DNA of 64,000 nucleotides. Origin: Alphaproteobacteria bacterium. Its GTDB lineage: Bacteria; Pseudomonadota; Alphaproteobacteria; UBA6615. Shown here one piece after another: positions 34,896-43,603 of this stretch; position 1 is the stretch's first letter; each line of letters begins with the position of its first letter. The stretch is from assembly GCA_021774445.1 (NCBI GenBank), contig JAJFJA010000024.1, positions 1 to 64,000 of the forward strand, given 5' to 3'. Made by a program: the position numbers and the translations under genes. The notes beneath the pieces were generated by a model. That model was not told where the DNA came from. It saw nothing but the letters and a program-made list of their open reading frames with translations, and searched no databases.

Positions 34896-34908
34896 ATTGT
34901 ATTACAAG
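34896..34908. promoter_or_regulatory. Regulon II operator candidate, copy 1
   Basis: ATTGTATTACAAG, containing the 11-bp palindrome TTGTA-T-TACAA, lies in the 86-base gap between the divergent OppD and SDR genes. The identical 13 bases recur at 49533-49545 before the long minus-strand operon. The GntR regulator at 36370-37155 is the likely reader. Confidence 0.6.
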
Positions 34909-34940
34909 CTAACAAAGTAACAGATCGGAAGGCTGGTCGT

Positions 34941-35702
34941 GTGAGTGGGCGTTTAGCGGGAAAAGTTGCGGTCGTGACCGGCGGGGCATCGGGAATTGGG
35001 CTTGCCAGTGCCCGACTGTTCGCATCCGAAGGCGCCAATATCGCCATCGTTGACCGCGATACCGCCAATCTACCGCCGACCGCGTTCGGCGGGGCCGAGA
35101 ATGCGCCCCTCGTGCTCGATGGTGACGTCGGCGACGAGGCCATCGTCGAGCGTCACGCCGCGGCTGTCGCTGAGCGGTTTGGCGGCTTCGACATTCTGTT
35201 GGCCTGCGCCGGTTGGTCGACCGGTAAGGGTATCGCGGAGACTTCCCTGGACGAGTGGGAAGGGGTTCTGAGGACCAACCTGACGGGCAGCTTTCTCTGG
35301 TCGCGCGCAGCCATTCGGTCGATGCGAGGCCGTGGCGGCGGCTCGATCATCCTCGTCGGCTCGCAGCTCGCGTTTGGCGGCGGCCGGGCTAATGCACCCT
35401 ATATTGCGTCCAAGGGAGCCGTCGCCGCCCTGGCGCGCTGCATGGCGGTGGACCACGCGGCCGAGGCTATCCGGGTAAACACGGTTGTCCCGGGTGCCAT
35501 CCAGACCCCGCTGATCGAGACCGCCCTGCAACGTGCGAGCGATCCGGCGGCCGCCCGTGAGCGGGCGGTCGCGCGCCATCCTCTCGGCCGGTTCGGCCTG
35601 CCGGAGGAAGTGGCGCAGGCGGCACTATTCCTAGCCAGCGATCAGTCGTCATTCACGACCGGCTCTTGTCTGATGGTCGATGGCGGCTGGTTGGCCGGCT
35701 AA
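34941..35702 (+). CDS. Short-chain dehydrogenase/reductase (regulon II)
   Basis: 253 aa from GTG at 34941 with GGAAGG about 8 bases upstream. Classical SDR: cofactor motif TGGASGIGLA near 14-23, D at the end of strand 2 (IVDRD, favouring NAD), the LACAG block, catalytic Ser in IILVGSQLAFGG, Y-x-x-x-K (YIASKGAVAAL), and a C-terminal PLGRFGLPEEVAQAALFLASDQ...GSCLMVDGG. It oxidises or reduces a secondary alcohol/ketone in the pathway. Followed 29 bases later by an RraA-like gene. Confidence 0.92.
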   Translation: MSGRLAGKVAVVTGGASGIGLASARLFASEGANIAIVDRDTANLPPTAFGGAENAPLVLDGDVGDEAIVERHAAAVAERFGGFDILLACAGWSTGKGIAETSLDEWEGVLRTNLTGSFLWSRAAIRSMRGRGGGSIILVGSQLAFGGGRANAPYIASKGAVAALARCMAVDHAAEAIRVNTVVPGAIQTPLIETALQRASDPAAARERAVARHPLGRFGLPEEVAQAALFLASDQSSFTTGSCLMVDGGWLAG

Positions 35703-35731
35703 TGCCCGGCGCATCATAAAGCGGAGGAATC

Positions 35732-36433
35732 ATGTCCCAGACCGACCAACTGATGCAGGTCTCCGTACCGACAGTCGTTTCGACATTGTGGCGCCAGGGC
35801 TTCAAAAACACGCTGCTGTTCGGCCCGGCGCCGCTCAATCCGCAAGCCGTCAAATTCGTCGGGCGGGCGGTGACTGTTCGTACCGTCGCTGTGCGCGAAG
35901 ATCTCTTGGCAGCCCAGCAGAGCGGTGAGCGTGCCAATTTGCAGGCCGAATCGGTGGCGATCATGGCGGCGGGCGATGTGCTGGTTGTCGGCATGGGCGG
36001 CGAAACCAGGACGGCGTTCATGGGCGACGTCATGACGACACATCTGCTGGCGAAGGGCGCCGCCGGCGTCGTTTTGGACGGCGCCGTATCCGACGCGGCG
36101 GCGATATCGGAGATCCCCTTGCCGGTCTTCTGCGTTGGCAACGCGGCGACGCCGCTGACCTCCCATCGCTTGGTCGTCGAGCTCAACTGTGCGATCGACT
36201 GCGCCGGCGTTCCAGTGCTTCCCGGCGACATCATCATGGGCGATCCGAACGGGGTCGTTGCCATCCCGGCCCATATGGCCTCGGAGATCGCCGAGATCTG
36301 CGTGGAACGGGAAGTCCTGGAGGAATTTGTGCTTGAGAAGGTCCGTGGTGGCGCGCCGCTCGCCGGCACCTATCCGCCCGACGACGAGACGCTGGCGGAG
36401 TTTCGCGACTGGCGTCGCGAGCGCGGCCGCTGA
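35732..36433 (+). CDS. RraA/HMG-aldolase-family protein with Ser in place of the catalytic Arg
   Basis: 233 aa, ATG preceded by GCGGAGGAAT. The family fold is clear: AGDVLVVGMGG at 80-90, MGDVMTTHLLAKGAAGVVLDG at 97-117, and FCVGNAATP. In 4-hydroxy-4-methyl-2-oxoglutarate/oxaloacetate-type aldolases the next segment reads D-G-x-x-R-D; here it is D116-G-A-V-S120-D121, so the arginine that binds the 2-oxo acid is a serine. The Mg-binding aspartate remains. It may act on a different substrate or be a structural relative without aldolase activity. The SDR next to it suggests an oxo/hydroxy acid intermediate. Confidence 0.85.
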   Translation: MSQTDQLMQVSVPTVVSTLWRQGFKNTLLFGPAPLNPQAVKFVGRAVTVRTVAVREDLLAAQQSGERANLQAESVAIMAAGDVLVVGMGGETRTAFMGDVMTTHLLAKGAAGVVLDGAVSDAAAISEIPLPVFCVGNAATPLTSHRLVVELNCAIDCAGVPVLPGDIIMGDPNGVVAIPAHMASEIAEICVEREVLEEFVLEKVRGGAPLAGTYPPDDETLAEFRDWRRERGR

Positions 36434-37155
36434 GCCGCCCTGTCGGTCGGAACCTGGGTGCGGGCCCGTCGCCGCGGCTGAAAATGCTTCTCCAGGACCG
36501 CCCTGACGTCGTCGGTTGCCGCGGTAGGGTCGTCGATCTGTGCCCGGATATAGGCGCGCAACTTCACATGCTGCTTCACCGGCACGTCGAGATCGACATC
36601 GCGGTGCCGCGCCAGGTTGAAGATAATCAGCACGTGGCGGGCAATCGCATTCCATAAGGCCGCGGCGACCTCGTTTTTGGCGGCCCGGCAGATCGTCCGA
36701 TGGAACTCCAGATCGGCGCGTAGAATCTCCCGGAGGTCGCCGGCGCGTGCAGCCGTTCGCATGGTCCCGACGACGCTATCGAGGGCGCTGAGATCGCTGC
36801 CCTCGCGGCGCCAGTTGGCAATGGCGTCGCGCAGCAAAATCGCTTCGAGCTGCAACCTGACTTCGAACACCTGCTCGACTTTTTCCGGCGTGAACGAGGC
36901 GATGCGATAACCCCGATGCCCGCCGCCCACGAGGATACCCTGAGTCGACAGGATCTTCAGTGCCTCACGCACCGGCACCCGACTAACCGCATATTTGCTT
37001 GCCAGCGCGGTCTCGACGATGCGCTCGTCCGGCAGCAAATGCCGTGTCGCGATCGCCTCGGCCACGGAGTCGGCGATGGCCTCGGCGAGCAGCGCCCTTT
37101 TGGGTTGCGGAAACTCGCCAATAGGCATCGGATCAACGGGTTTTCCTGTCGTCAC
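36370..37155 (-). CDS. GntR-family regulator (FadR/FCD type), likely regulon II regulator
   Basis: 261 aa from GTG at 37155, which has GGAG 8 bases upstream; an ATG at 37128 is the alternative. Winged helix in IADSVAEAIATRHLLPDERIVE followed by VSRVPVREALKILSTQGIL, then an FCD domain with metal-ligand histidines in LEFHRTI, VKQHVKL and LEKHFQP. Last gene of the minus-strand operon starting at 49.4 kb. The final 20-odd residues (Arg/Ser-rich) overlap the end of the RraA-like gene antisense by 64 bases and are probably a non-conserved tail. It is the obvious candidate to read the element shared by 34896 and 49533. Confidence 0.9.
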   Translation of the reverse strand: MTTGKPVDPMPIGEFPQPKRALLAEAIADSVAEAIATRHLLPDERIVETALASKYAVSRVPVREALKILSTQGILVGGGHRGYRIASFTPEKVEQVFEVRLQLEAILLRDAIANWRREGSDLSALDSVVGTMRTAARAGDLREILRADLEFHRTICRAAKNEVAAALWNAIARHVLIIFNLARHRDVDLDVPVKQHVKLRAYIRAQIDDPTAATDDVRAVLEKHFQPRRRARTQVPTDRAAQRPRSRRQSRNSASVSSSGG

Positions 37156-37201
37156 AATGACGGCTCCATCGCGGATTCGGGTGTCGGGACGCGGGACACT
37201 A

Positions 37202-38281
37202 TCACACCGCGCACTGCCGCGGGGGCTTCCGAGCCACGCCGGCCGCGGCGTCGGCAAAGTGGCCGTAGTGGTTCAGCAATGCGACGTTCACGCAGCTGCG
37301 TAGTCGGCCGTCCTGGAGAAACTGGATCGCTGCCAACGTTGACAGGCGCCGCATGTCGGCGAGACTCTGTGGGGTGTAGAAAGCCGCGTGCGGCGTTAGG
37401 ATAAGGCGGCCTTCCAGCCACGCCTCCTCACGGCTCCAGGCGGCGATCAAGGAGTGCGACCGGTCGAGCGGCTCGACCGGCAGCACATCGAGCCCGGCGG
37501 CACACAACTTGCCGGACCGCAGGCCGCGCTCCACCGCGTCGGTATCGACGGTGCCGCCGCGAGACGTATTCAAAAGGATCGCGTCCGGCTTCATCGCCGC
37601 GATCGCGCCATCGTCGATCAAATTCGTCGTCTCTTTCGTCAGCGGGCAATGCAGGCTGACAATGTCGGCTTCGTTAAGCAGGTCGGAGAACGACGTGACC
37701 CGCTGGTAGCCCAGCGCCTGCTCCGTCCCCGCTGGCACGTAGGGATCATAGAAAACGACCTTCATCTGGAAAACCGCAGCGCGCGCGGCGACCGCGAGGC
37801 CGATCCGCCCGAGACCGACAATGCCGAACACCTGATCGCGCAGCCGCCTGATCGGCGGTACCGGCAGCTCGAGGGTGCTCCACGCGTCGTTCCGGCGCAG
37901 CAGGCGGATGTGGTAGGCCGTCGTTGCCCGGGTCAGGGACAGCAGCAAGCCCAATGTATGGTCGGCGACCTCCAGGGTGCCGTAGTCGGGCGTATTGCAG
38001 ACCGGAATGCCGCGCCGCGCGCAGGCGTCGACGTCGATGTGGTTGAAACCGACGCCCGCTTGGACCACGATCTGCGCCCGTTCCATCTCGGCCACCAGAT
38101 GCTGCGGCAGTTTGTGACGGCTGCGGCAATTGATGATGGCATCGGCGCTGCGCAGGGGCTCGACGGGAACCTCGCCGTCGCCGGGGCGTAGGATGTCGAA
38201 CGTCACGTCTGGGCCCGCCACCTCTTGTTCGATATCGGGATCGTCCTTGAACTGCGGGTCGATGATGAGAATGCGGCTCAT
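37202..38281 (-). CDS. D-isomer-specific 2-hydroxyacid dehydrogenase (CtBP-like)
   Basis: 359 aa. Rossmann motif VGLGRIGLAVAARA at 155-168; catalytic R241 (NTSRGGTVD), E270 and H298 (TPHAAFYTPQ) form the usual triad. Substrate-side QAGVGFNHIDVDA and NTPDYGTLEVADHTLGLLL resemble the CtBP/SerA-like branch. It interconverts a 2-hydroxy acid and 2-oxo acid with NAD(P). The start overlaps the aminotransferase stop by 4 bases, and the tight coupling suggests it processes the oxo acid produced by that aminotransferase. Confidence 0.92.
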   Translation of the reverse strand: MSRILIIDPQFKDDPDIEQEVAGPDVTFDILRPGDGEVPVEPLRSADAIINCRSRHKLPQHLVAEMERAQIVVQAGVGFNHIDVDACARRGIPVCNTPDYGTLEVADHTLGLLLSLTRATTAYHIRLLRRNDAWSTLELPVPPIRRLRDQVFGIVGLGRIGLAVAARAAVFQMKVVFYDPYVPAGTEQALGYQRVTSFSDLLNEADIVSLHCPLTKETTNLIDDGAIAAMKPDAILLNTSRGGTVDTDAVERGLRSGKLCAAGLDVLPVEPLDRSHSLIAAWSREEAWLEGRLILTPHAAFYTPQSLADMRRLSTLAAIQFLQDGRLRSCVNVALLNHYGHFADAAAGVARKPPRQCAV

Positions 38282-39423
38282 GATGACGCGGCTTCCCCGA
38301 CCTGCGGCCCCGCCATGTCGACGCCGATCTCCGCCAGTGCTTCGTCCATCGTATGAAGAACGAGGTCGATATCGCTCTCGACGAGGTCGCCTATGATGCC
38401 GATGCGGAAGGTGCCGGTGGCGGTCAATCGGCCGGGAAAGATCACGATGTTACGTTTCTCCAGGGCGTCATAGAGCGCCTGGAACGAATAATTCGGGTCG
38501 TCCGGGTCATGGAACGTGGCGATGATCGGCGCCGCCACATCGTCGGGCAGGAGTGTGCGGAAACCGCGCCGGCGCAAACCGTCGACCAGACGCCGCCAAT
38601 TATGTCGGTAGCGGTTGTGCCTTGGAACAACACCGCCCTCGGCCCGGTGCCGCTCGCAGGCCTTGGCCAGGGCAGCCACGACATGAGTCGGCGGGGTCGT
38701 CCGCCACCACCCGGTCTGCTCAAAGAACCGCCACTGCGCGTACAGGTCGAGGACCACCGAGGCGCTACGGCCTTCCGCCGCTTCCAGCGACGCTTTCTTG
38801 GCGATAACGATACCAATGCCCGGCACGCTCTCCAGGCACTTGTTCGGCGAAACGAAGACTGCCTCCGCATCCAGGGCGGCCACGTCGATGGGAAAGCCGC
38901 CGAACGACGCCACCGCATCGATAAACAGCTTGCGGCCATGCTCGCGCGCGACCGCTGCCACCTCCTCGATCGGATTGAGAATGCCGGTCCCGGTTTCGGC
39001 GTGGCATAGCAGGATGTGGGTAATGGCCGGATCGTCGGCCAGCGCCTTCTCGACATCGGCGCGTGTCGGCAACGGCAGCATCGGCAGCTCGAGTGTCGTC
39101 GTTGGCAGCCGGATGCCTTCGGCAAGCTGGCGCAGCCTGAGGCCATAGAATCCATTCTGGATGATCAGCAATTTGCCGTCGTCCGGCATGAGCGTGTGGA
39201 GGCCGGCCTCGATGGCATAGGTCGCGCTGCCCTGAAGCGGCACGCAAACATGGGTCTCGGTACCGTTGCAGATCTCCAGGAGGTAGTGCCCGATCTCCGC
39301 AGTGAGTTTACTGTGCAGCGCTGCGTTGGGGCTGCGATCCTGCAACATCTGCGCTTTCACCTCGGGCGCCACCGTCAATGGGCCGGGGGTCAGCAGATAC
39401 AGATCGTGACGGCGTTCCACCAT
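38278..39423 (-). CDS. PLP-dependent class V aminotransferase, PhnW/AGT-like
   Basis: 381 aa. N-terminal LLTPGPLTVAPEVKAQMLQD, D169 (LFIDAVASFGG) that pairs with the PLP nitrogen, and Schiff-base K195 in SPNKCLESVPG, the hallmark segment of 2-aminoethylphosphonate-pyruvate aminotransferases and alanine-glyoxylate aminotransferases. No phosphonatase or other phn gene is nearby, so the PhnW name is not transferred; it probably moves an amino group to pyruvate or glyoxylate from a small omega- or alpha-amino acid. Confidence 0.88.
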   Translation of the reverse strand: MVERRHDLYLLTPGPLTVAPEVKAQMLQDRSPNAALHSKLTAEIGHYLLEICNGTETHVCVPLQGSATYAIEAGLHTLMPDDGKLLIIQNGFYGLRLRQLAEGIRLPTTTLELPMLPLPTRADVEKALADDPAITHILLCHAETGTGILNPIEEVAAVAREHGRKLFIDAVASFGGFPIDVAALDAEAVFVSPNKCLESVPGIGIVIAKKASLEAAEGRSASVVLDLYAQWRFFEQTGWWRTTPPTHVVAALAKACERHRAEGGVVPRHNRYRHNWRRLVDGLRRRGFRTLLPDDVAAPIIATFHDPDDPNYSFQALYDALEKRNIVIFPGRLTATGTFRIGIIGDLVESDIDLVLHTMDEALAEIGVDMAGPQVGEAASS

Positions 39424-39436
39424 ATGCCCAATCTCC

Positions 39437-41467
39437 TCAACTACCGGCGAGTTTGTCGGCCGGAAGGTCCTGCCTCAGTTTTTCGATCTCGTCCGCGATA
39501 CGCTGACGTGCGGCATCGATGTCACCAACGCGTTCTTGCAGCGGTATGACGGCGCCCTCGGCCAGTCGGGGAATGACGCGATTGAAGATCTCGCGGCGCC
39601 GCCGCGCTCGCGCATTTGGCCCAAGCCGCATGAGCAGTTCGTTCAGGGCACACATCGTACTGTCGTCGAACACCGCCTCCCACGCCTCGCGTTCGGGCCC
39701 GAAGTCGAAGGTCTTCAATGCGCCGCGCTGGGCGCGCATCTGCCGCCGCAGGGTCGTCGTGGCGGCCTCGTCAACGACACCGTCAATCAGCACCACACCG
39801 TAATCGCGCCGCGCCGCCTCGGCGCTGACATAGCCGTACAATGTGTCCTCGCGGACCAGGTCCGATGGCCGCTCCAACGGGTCACCATAACCGCCCCCGC
39901 CGGGTGTCATGATGGTGACGATGTCCCCCGGCTCCGGATAAAAGATGTCGAGCTTACCGAGTTCGGTCTCGCGGTTCGTGCCGGGATTGACGACGACCCG
40001 TGCCTTTTCGCCCGGCCTGCCGCCTGCCGTGCCCCATGGACGGAAGACGAAACGCTCCATCCCGCGCCCCAGAACGGCACTGCCGTGCTTGGCGATGCGG
40101 ACACTGAAAGCGACGCCGGTGCCGCCACGCCACTGCCCGGCGCCGCCGGAATCGGTGCGCAACGCGTAATCGGTGATCATCGCCTCGGCTTCTTCTTCGG
40201 TCTTCTCGATCGGTGTATTGCGCTGGTTGGCCAAGCTCGAATCGCGGCCGTCCACGCCATCGGCACCGAACCGGGCGCCGGTGCCGCCAACCAGCGATTG
40301 CAGGACCATCACATGACGGGCGCCGGTTACCTCATCCTGCTCAACCAGGACCGACGGGATCATGATGCCGCCGCTCGGTGCCGGCATGAGCCGTGGCTCA
40401 GCTTTGATCATGGCGCCGACGATGGCCTCGTTGAGACGAATCGCCGTGGCGCTGCGAATGCCGACGGCGGCCGGCGGCTCCGGGTTGACGACCGTGCCGC
40501 GCGGCGCCTCGACGGTAATATGGTCGAACAAACCGTGGTTAAGCGGGATCGTCTTGTCGTGGCTGAACACGAAATGCATCAACTTCAGCGTCAGCCAGGG
40601 ATGCCGCTTGCCGCCGGTGGGAATGTTATAGGCAGCCTCGACCTGCGGGTCGGACCCGGTGAAGTCGAGATGCACTTCGCCGTCTGTCGCCGTCAGCTTG
40701 CAACGCACCCTTATCGGCACGTCGGAATTGAAGTCGTCGTCGAGAAAGTCCCAGAACTCGTAGCACCCGTTGGGGATCTTCTTCTGAACCGCCAGCGCCT
40801 TCGTCGCCGCGTATTCCGCCAAATCGGCTTGCGCCTGCAGAAACGTTTCGACGCCATGCAGCTCGATGAGTTCCTGTATGCGGCGCTCACCGACCCGCAA
40901 AGCCGCGATCATCGCCCGTACGTCACCCAGATTTTCCTCCGGCATACGGCAGTTTGACCGGTAGAGAATGAGGAAGTCCTCATTCATCTCGCCGGCCTTG
41001 ACGAGCTTCATTGGGGGGATCTGGAAGCCTTCCTCGAACAGGTCGGCGAAGCGTGGCGAGATACTCGACGGCACCCCCCCGCCGATGTCGGAGGAGTGAA
41101 TGAAGTCCCAGCAATGGGCGACGATACGGCCGTCATGGAACACTGGCTGGATCAGGTGCAGATCCGGCATGTGGCTGGACAGTCCCTCGCTCTTGTAGGG
41201 GTGGTTGGTGATCACCACGTCACCGGGTTCGAGTGCGCCGACTTCGGCCAATGCGGGTCCGACATTGCTGTCCAGAAAACCCGATACGCCGAGGGCTGTT
41301 GGATAGGCGAACAACCGTCCCTCCGGCGTCGCGATCGAGGTGCCGAAATCGCCCGCTTCCTTGACGTAAGTCGTCCGCGCGGTGCGCTGCAGGGTGATCG
41401 CCATCTCTTCCGTTATGGCGCTGAACTTATGGAAGAAGATTTCCACCTGGATGGGGTCGAGCCTCAT
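39437..41467 (-). CDS. Hydantoinase/oxoprolinase B subunit (HyuB family)
   Basis: 676 aa. Typical HyuB blocks: DPIQVEIFFHKFSAITEEM at the start, NHPYKSEGLSSHMPDLHLIQPVF near 95-118, WDFIHSSDIGG, and the glycine-rich RWRGGTGVAFSVRI-type region with GGGGYGDPLERP near the end. With HyuA it forms an ATP-dependent enzyme that opens a lactam or cyclic imide ring (N-methylhydantoin, 5-oxoproline, hydantoin) or carboxylates a ketone in the related acetone/acetophenone carboxylases. Its ATG overlaps the HyuA stop (ATGA). Confidence 0.93.
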   Translation of the reverse strand: MRLDPIQVEIFFHKFSAITEEMAITLQRTARTTYVKEAGDFGTSIATPEGRLFAYPTALGVSGFLDSNVGPALAEVGALEPGDVVITNHPYKSEGLSSHMPDLHLIQPVFHDGRIVAHCWDFIHSSDIGGGVPSSISPRFADLFEEGFQIPPMKLVKAGEMNEDFLILYRSNCRMPEENLGDVRAMIAALRVGERRIQELIELHGVETFLQAQADLAEYAATKALAVQKKIPNGCYEFWDFLDDDFNSDVPIRVRCKLTATDGEVHLDFTGSDPQVEAAYNIPTGGKRHPWLTLKLMHFVFSHDKTIPLNHGLFDHITVEAPRGTVVNPEPPAAVGIRSATAIRLNEAIVGAMIKAEPRLMPAPSGGIMIPSVLVEQDEVTGARHVMVLQSLVGGTGARFGADGVDGRDSSLANQRNTPIEKTEEEAEAMITDYALRTDSGGAGQWRGGTGVAFSVRIAKHGSAVLGRGMERFVFRPWGTAGGRPGEKARVVVNPGTNRETELGKLDIFYPEPGDIVTIMTPGGGGYGDPLERPSDLVREDTLYGYVSAEAARRDYGVVLIDGVVDEAATTTLRRQMRAQRGALKTFDFGPEREAWEAVFDDSTMCALNELLMRLGPNARARRRREIFNRVIPRLAEGAVIPLQERVGDIDAARQRIADEIEKLRQDLPADKLAGS

Positions 41468-43545
41468 TCTGCCGCCCCCCGGGTGATCTGCAGGGTTCCC
41501 AGCGTATCGGCTCGTGCCTGCCAGCCCGGTAGCAGGAACGTCGTGGTGTCGGGTTGCTCGATAATAGCCGGGCCGTGAACGGTTGCCCCGGCGCCGATAC
41601 CGGCACGCGCGAAAATATCGACAGCGATACGACGCCCGCCATGCCAGACCTCGCGCCGGCCGGCGGGTTCAGGAATGCCTGCCATGGCCTCCGGCAGCGT
41701 CACCGGAGCCACGCGACCGATGACGCCAAGCCGGATCGTCGTGGTCTGGACCGGGCTCTCAAGCTCACTGAAACCATAGCGCCGCTGGTGCTCGGCATGG
41801 AACAGCTCTGCCAAGGCGGCACCACTCAGCTGTTCCCTCTGGTCCGTTGGCACGATGACGTCGAGTTCGTAGGCCTGCGCCGGATATCTGAGATTGAACG
41901 AAACGACGAAATCGTGAGTGCCGACGAGCGATCCTTCCCGCGAGACCCAGTCCCGCGCGGCCTTCTCCAATTCGGCAAGGGTGGCCGCGACGGCGGGCCA
42001 TCCGTCCGTGGCGTTGTCGAGCGCTTGTGTCGAACCGATCAGGTGGCGCGACGTGCGCACATAGTCGCGGCGCACATCGGCCAGCACCGCACCCAGGGCG
42101 CAGAACGTCCCGGGGGCTGTCGGAATCAGGACCGATTGAATGCCGGCCTCCTGGATCAGCAGGTTGGCGTGAGTCGGCCCGGCCCCGCCATAGGCGAGCA
42201 GTGCGTATAGTCTTGGGTCGACCCCGGCCTGGGCGAGCAGCTTCGTTATCTCGGTCGCCATCATGGCGCTGGCAACGCGCAGCGCCGCTTCGGCAACCTC
42301 CATCGCCCGGTCCGGACCGGCGTAGCCGAGTTCGCCGGCGATCCCGTTCAACGCCGCCAATGCCGCCGAGATGTCGAGGGCCATGCGGCCGTCGAGGAAG
42401 CGCGTGGCATCGATGATGCCAAGCACCAGGTAGCAGTCGGTGATGGCCGGCACCTTGCCGCCCCGGCCATAACAAACCGGACCGGGATCCGCCCCGACCG
42501 AGACCGGACCGACTTTTAGCAGGCCCTGGGCGTCGACCCACAGGATCGAACCGCCGCCAGCGCCGATGGCGGAAACGTTTACGACCGGCATCATCAACGG
42601 AAAGTCGCCGACCTGCGTGCTCGCGGTGAATTCGGGCACGCCGGCCTGACACAGCGAGATGTCGGCGCTCGTACCACCCATGTCGAAGGTGATGAGCTGC
42701 GGTTGCTTGGCGACGGCGCCGACGCGGGTCGAAGCGACAACACCGGACGCCGGCCCGGAAAGCACCGTGTCGATCGGGCGTTCGCGTGCCGTGTCGAGGC
42801 TTAACGTGCCGCCGTTGTTGGCGGTGATATAGATCGGCGCGCTGACACCCTGCCCATGCAGGCGCGATTCCAGACGGTCTATATAACCGGTTATCAGCGG
42901 TTGAATGTAAGCATTTAGCGCCGCCACCAGGCAGCGTTCATACTCGCGGATTTCCGGCCATATGGTGCTCGATTCAGAGACCAGCACGCCCGGCAGCGAG
43001 GCCCGCAATGTGGCAGCGACCGCTTGTTCGAGGGATCCGTCGCGATAGGAGTTGAGCAGCGTCACGGCGACGGCTTCGACATCGGCATGGCGCAGACCAT
43101 CGGCCAGCGCGGCCATCTCCTCGGCAGTCGGTTCGGCCACCACGGTACCGTCCGAGCGCATCCGCGCGTTAACCTCGAATACTCGGTGTCGCGGTACCAG
43201 CGGTTTCTCTCGTGGCACCGTGAAGTCGTAGGAACTCGGCAGCCGCAGCCGGGCAATCTCAAGGTTATCGCGGTTGCCCTTGGAGACAACCAGGGCCAAG
43301 CGCGCGCCGCGCCGCTGAATGATTGCGTTGAGGCCGATCGTGGTGCCGTGCACGACCAACTCGACATCGCCGAGGGCCACATCGAAGCTCTGGGAAAGGA
43401 TGTGCATGCCACGTTCGACCGCGGCCGAGGGATCCTCCGGCACGCTCGGTTCCTTGTGGTACCGGAGCCGCGTTTCGACCATGTCGACCAGCACAAAGTC
43501 GGTGAACGTACCACCGACGTCGATACCTATGCGGTAGCGCGCCAT
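41464..43545 (-). CDS. Hydantoinase/oxoprolinase A subunit (HyuA family)
   Basis: 693 aa from the ATG at 43545 (MARYRIGIDVGGTFTDFVLVD); a TTG five codons earlier is less likely. N-terminal Hydant_A_N and actin-like ATPase region: GIDVGGTFTD at 7-16, TNALIQR-type segment (HGTTIGLNAIIQRRGARLALVVSKG), TFDMGGTSADISL near 255, and LLAYGGAGPTHANLL near 460, all expected for phosphorylating cyclic amides. It pairs with HyuB downstream. It is separated from the preceding binding-protein gene by a strong terminator-like hairpin, so part of transcription stops before it. Confidence 0.93.
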   Translation of the reverse strand: MARYRIGIDVGGTFTDFVLVDMVETRLRYHKEPSVPEDPSAAVERGMHILSQSFDVALGDVELVVHGTTIGLNAIIQRRGARLALVVSKGNRDNLEIARLRLPSSYDFTVPREKPLVPRHRVFEVNARMRSDGTVVAEPTAEEMAALADGLRHADVEAVAVTLLNSYRDGSLEQAVAATLRASLPGVLVSESSTIWPEIREYERCLVAALNAYIQPLITGYIDRLESRLHGQGVSAPIYITANNGGTLSLDTARERPIDTVLSGPASGVVASTRVGAVAKQPQLITFDMGGTSADISLCQAGVPEFTASTQVGDFPLMMPVVNVSAIGAGGGSILWVDAQGLLKVGPVSVGADPGPVCYGRGGKVPAITDCYLVLGIIDATRFLDGRMALDISAALAALNGIAGELGYAGPDRAMEVAEAALRVASAMMATEITKLLAQAGVDPRLYALLAYGGAGPTHANLLIQEAGIQSVLIPTAPGTFCALGAVLADVRRDYVRTSRHLIGSTQALDNATDGWPAVAATLAELEKAARDWVSREGSLVGTHDFVVSFNLRYPAQAYELDVIVPTDQREQLSGAALAELFHAEHQRRYGFSELESPVQTTTIRLGVIGRVAPVTLPEAMAGIPEPAGRREVWHGGRRIAVDIFARAGIGAGATVHGPAIIEQPDTTTFLLPGWQARADTLGTLQITRGAAE

Positions 43546-43556
43546 TGCGAATATTT

Positions 43557-43598
43557 CCAAAAAAACAAGTAAATGGCCGCGGCCGAAGCCGCGGCCAT
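43557..43598 (-). terminator. Intrinsic terminator with TTCG loop after the regulon II binding-protein gene
   Basis: On the minus strand an 11-bp perfect stem (ATGGCCGCGGC / GCCGCGGCCAT) with a TTCG tetraloop is followed by TTACTTGTTTTTTT. It starts 6 bases after the binding-protein stop and lies before HyuA on the same strand, so it should reduce read-through into the enzymes. Confidence 0.85.
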
Positions 43599-43603
43599 GT
43601 GGC

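Noticed and set aside
38278..39423. Naming this gene phnW
   Set aside because: No phosphonate gene is nearby and the branch includes other aminotransferases; a family name is safer.
39536..40957. Long plus-strand open frame (473 codons) opposite HyuB
   Set aside because: Arg/His/Pro-rich shadow of a GC-rich gene; the HyuB protein on the other strand is unambiguous.
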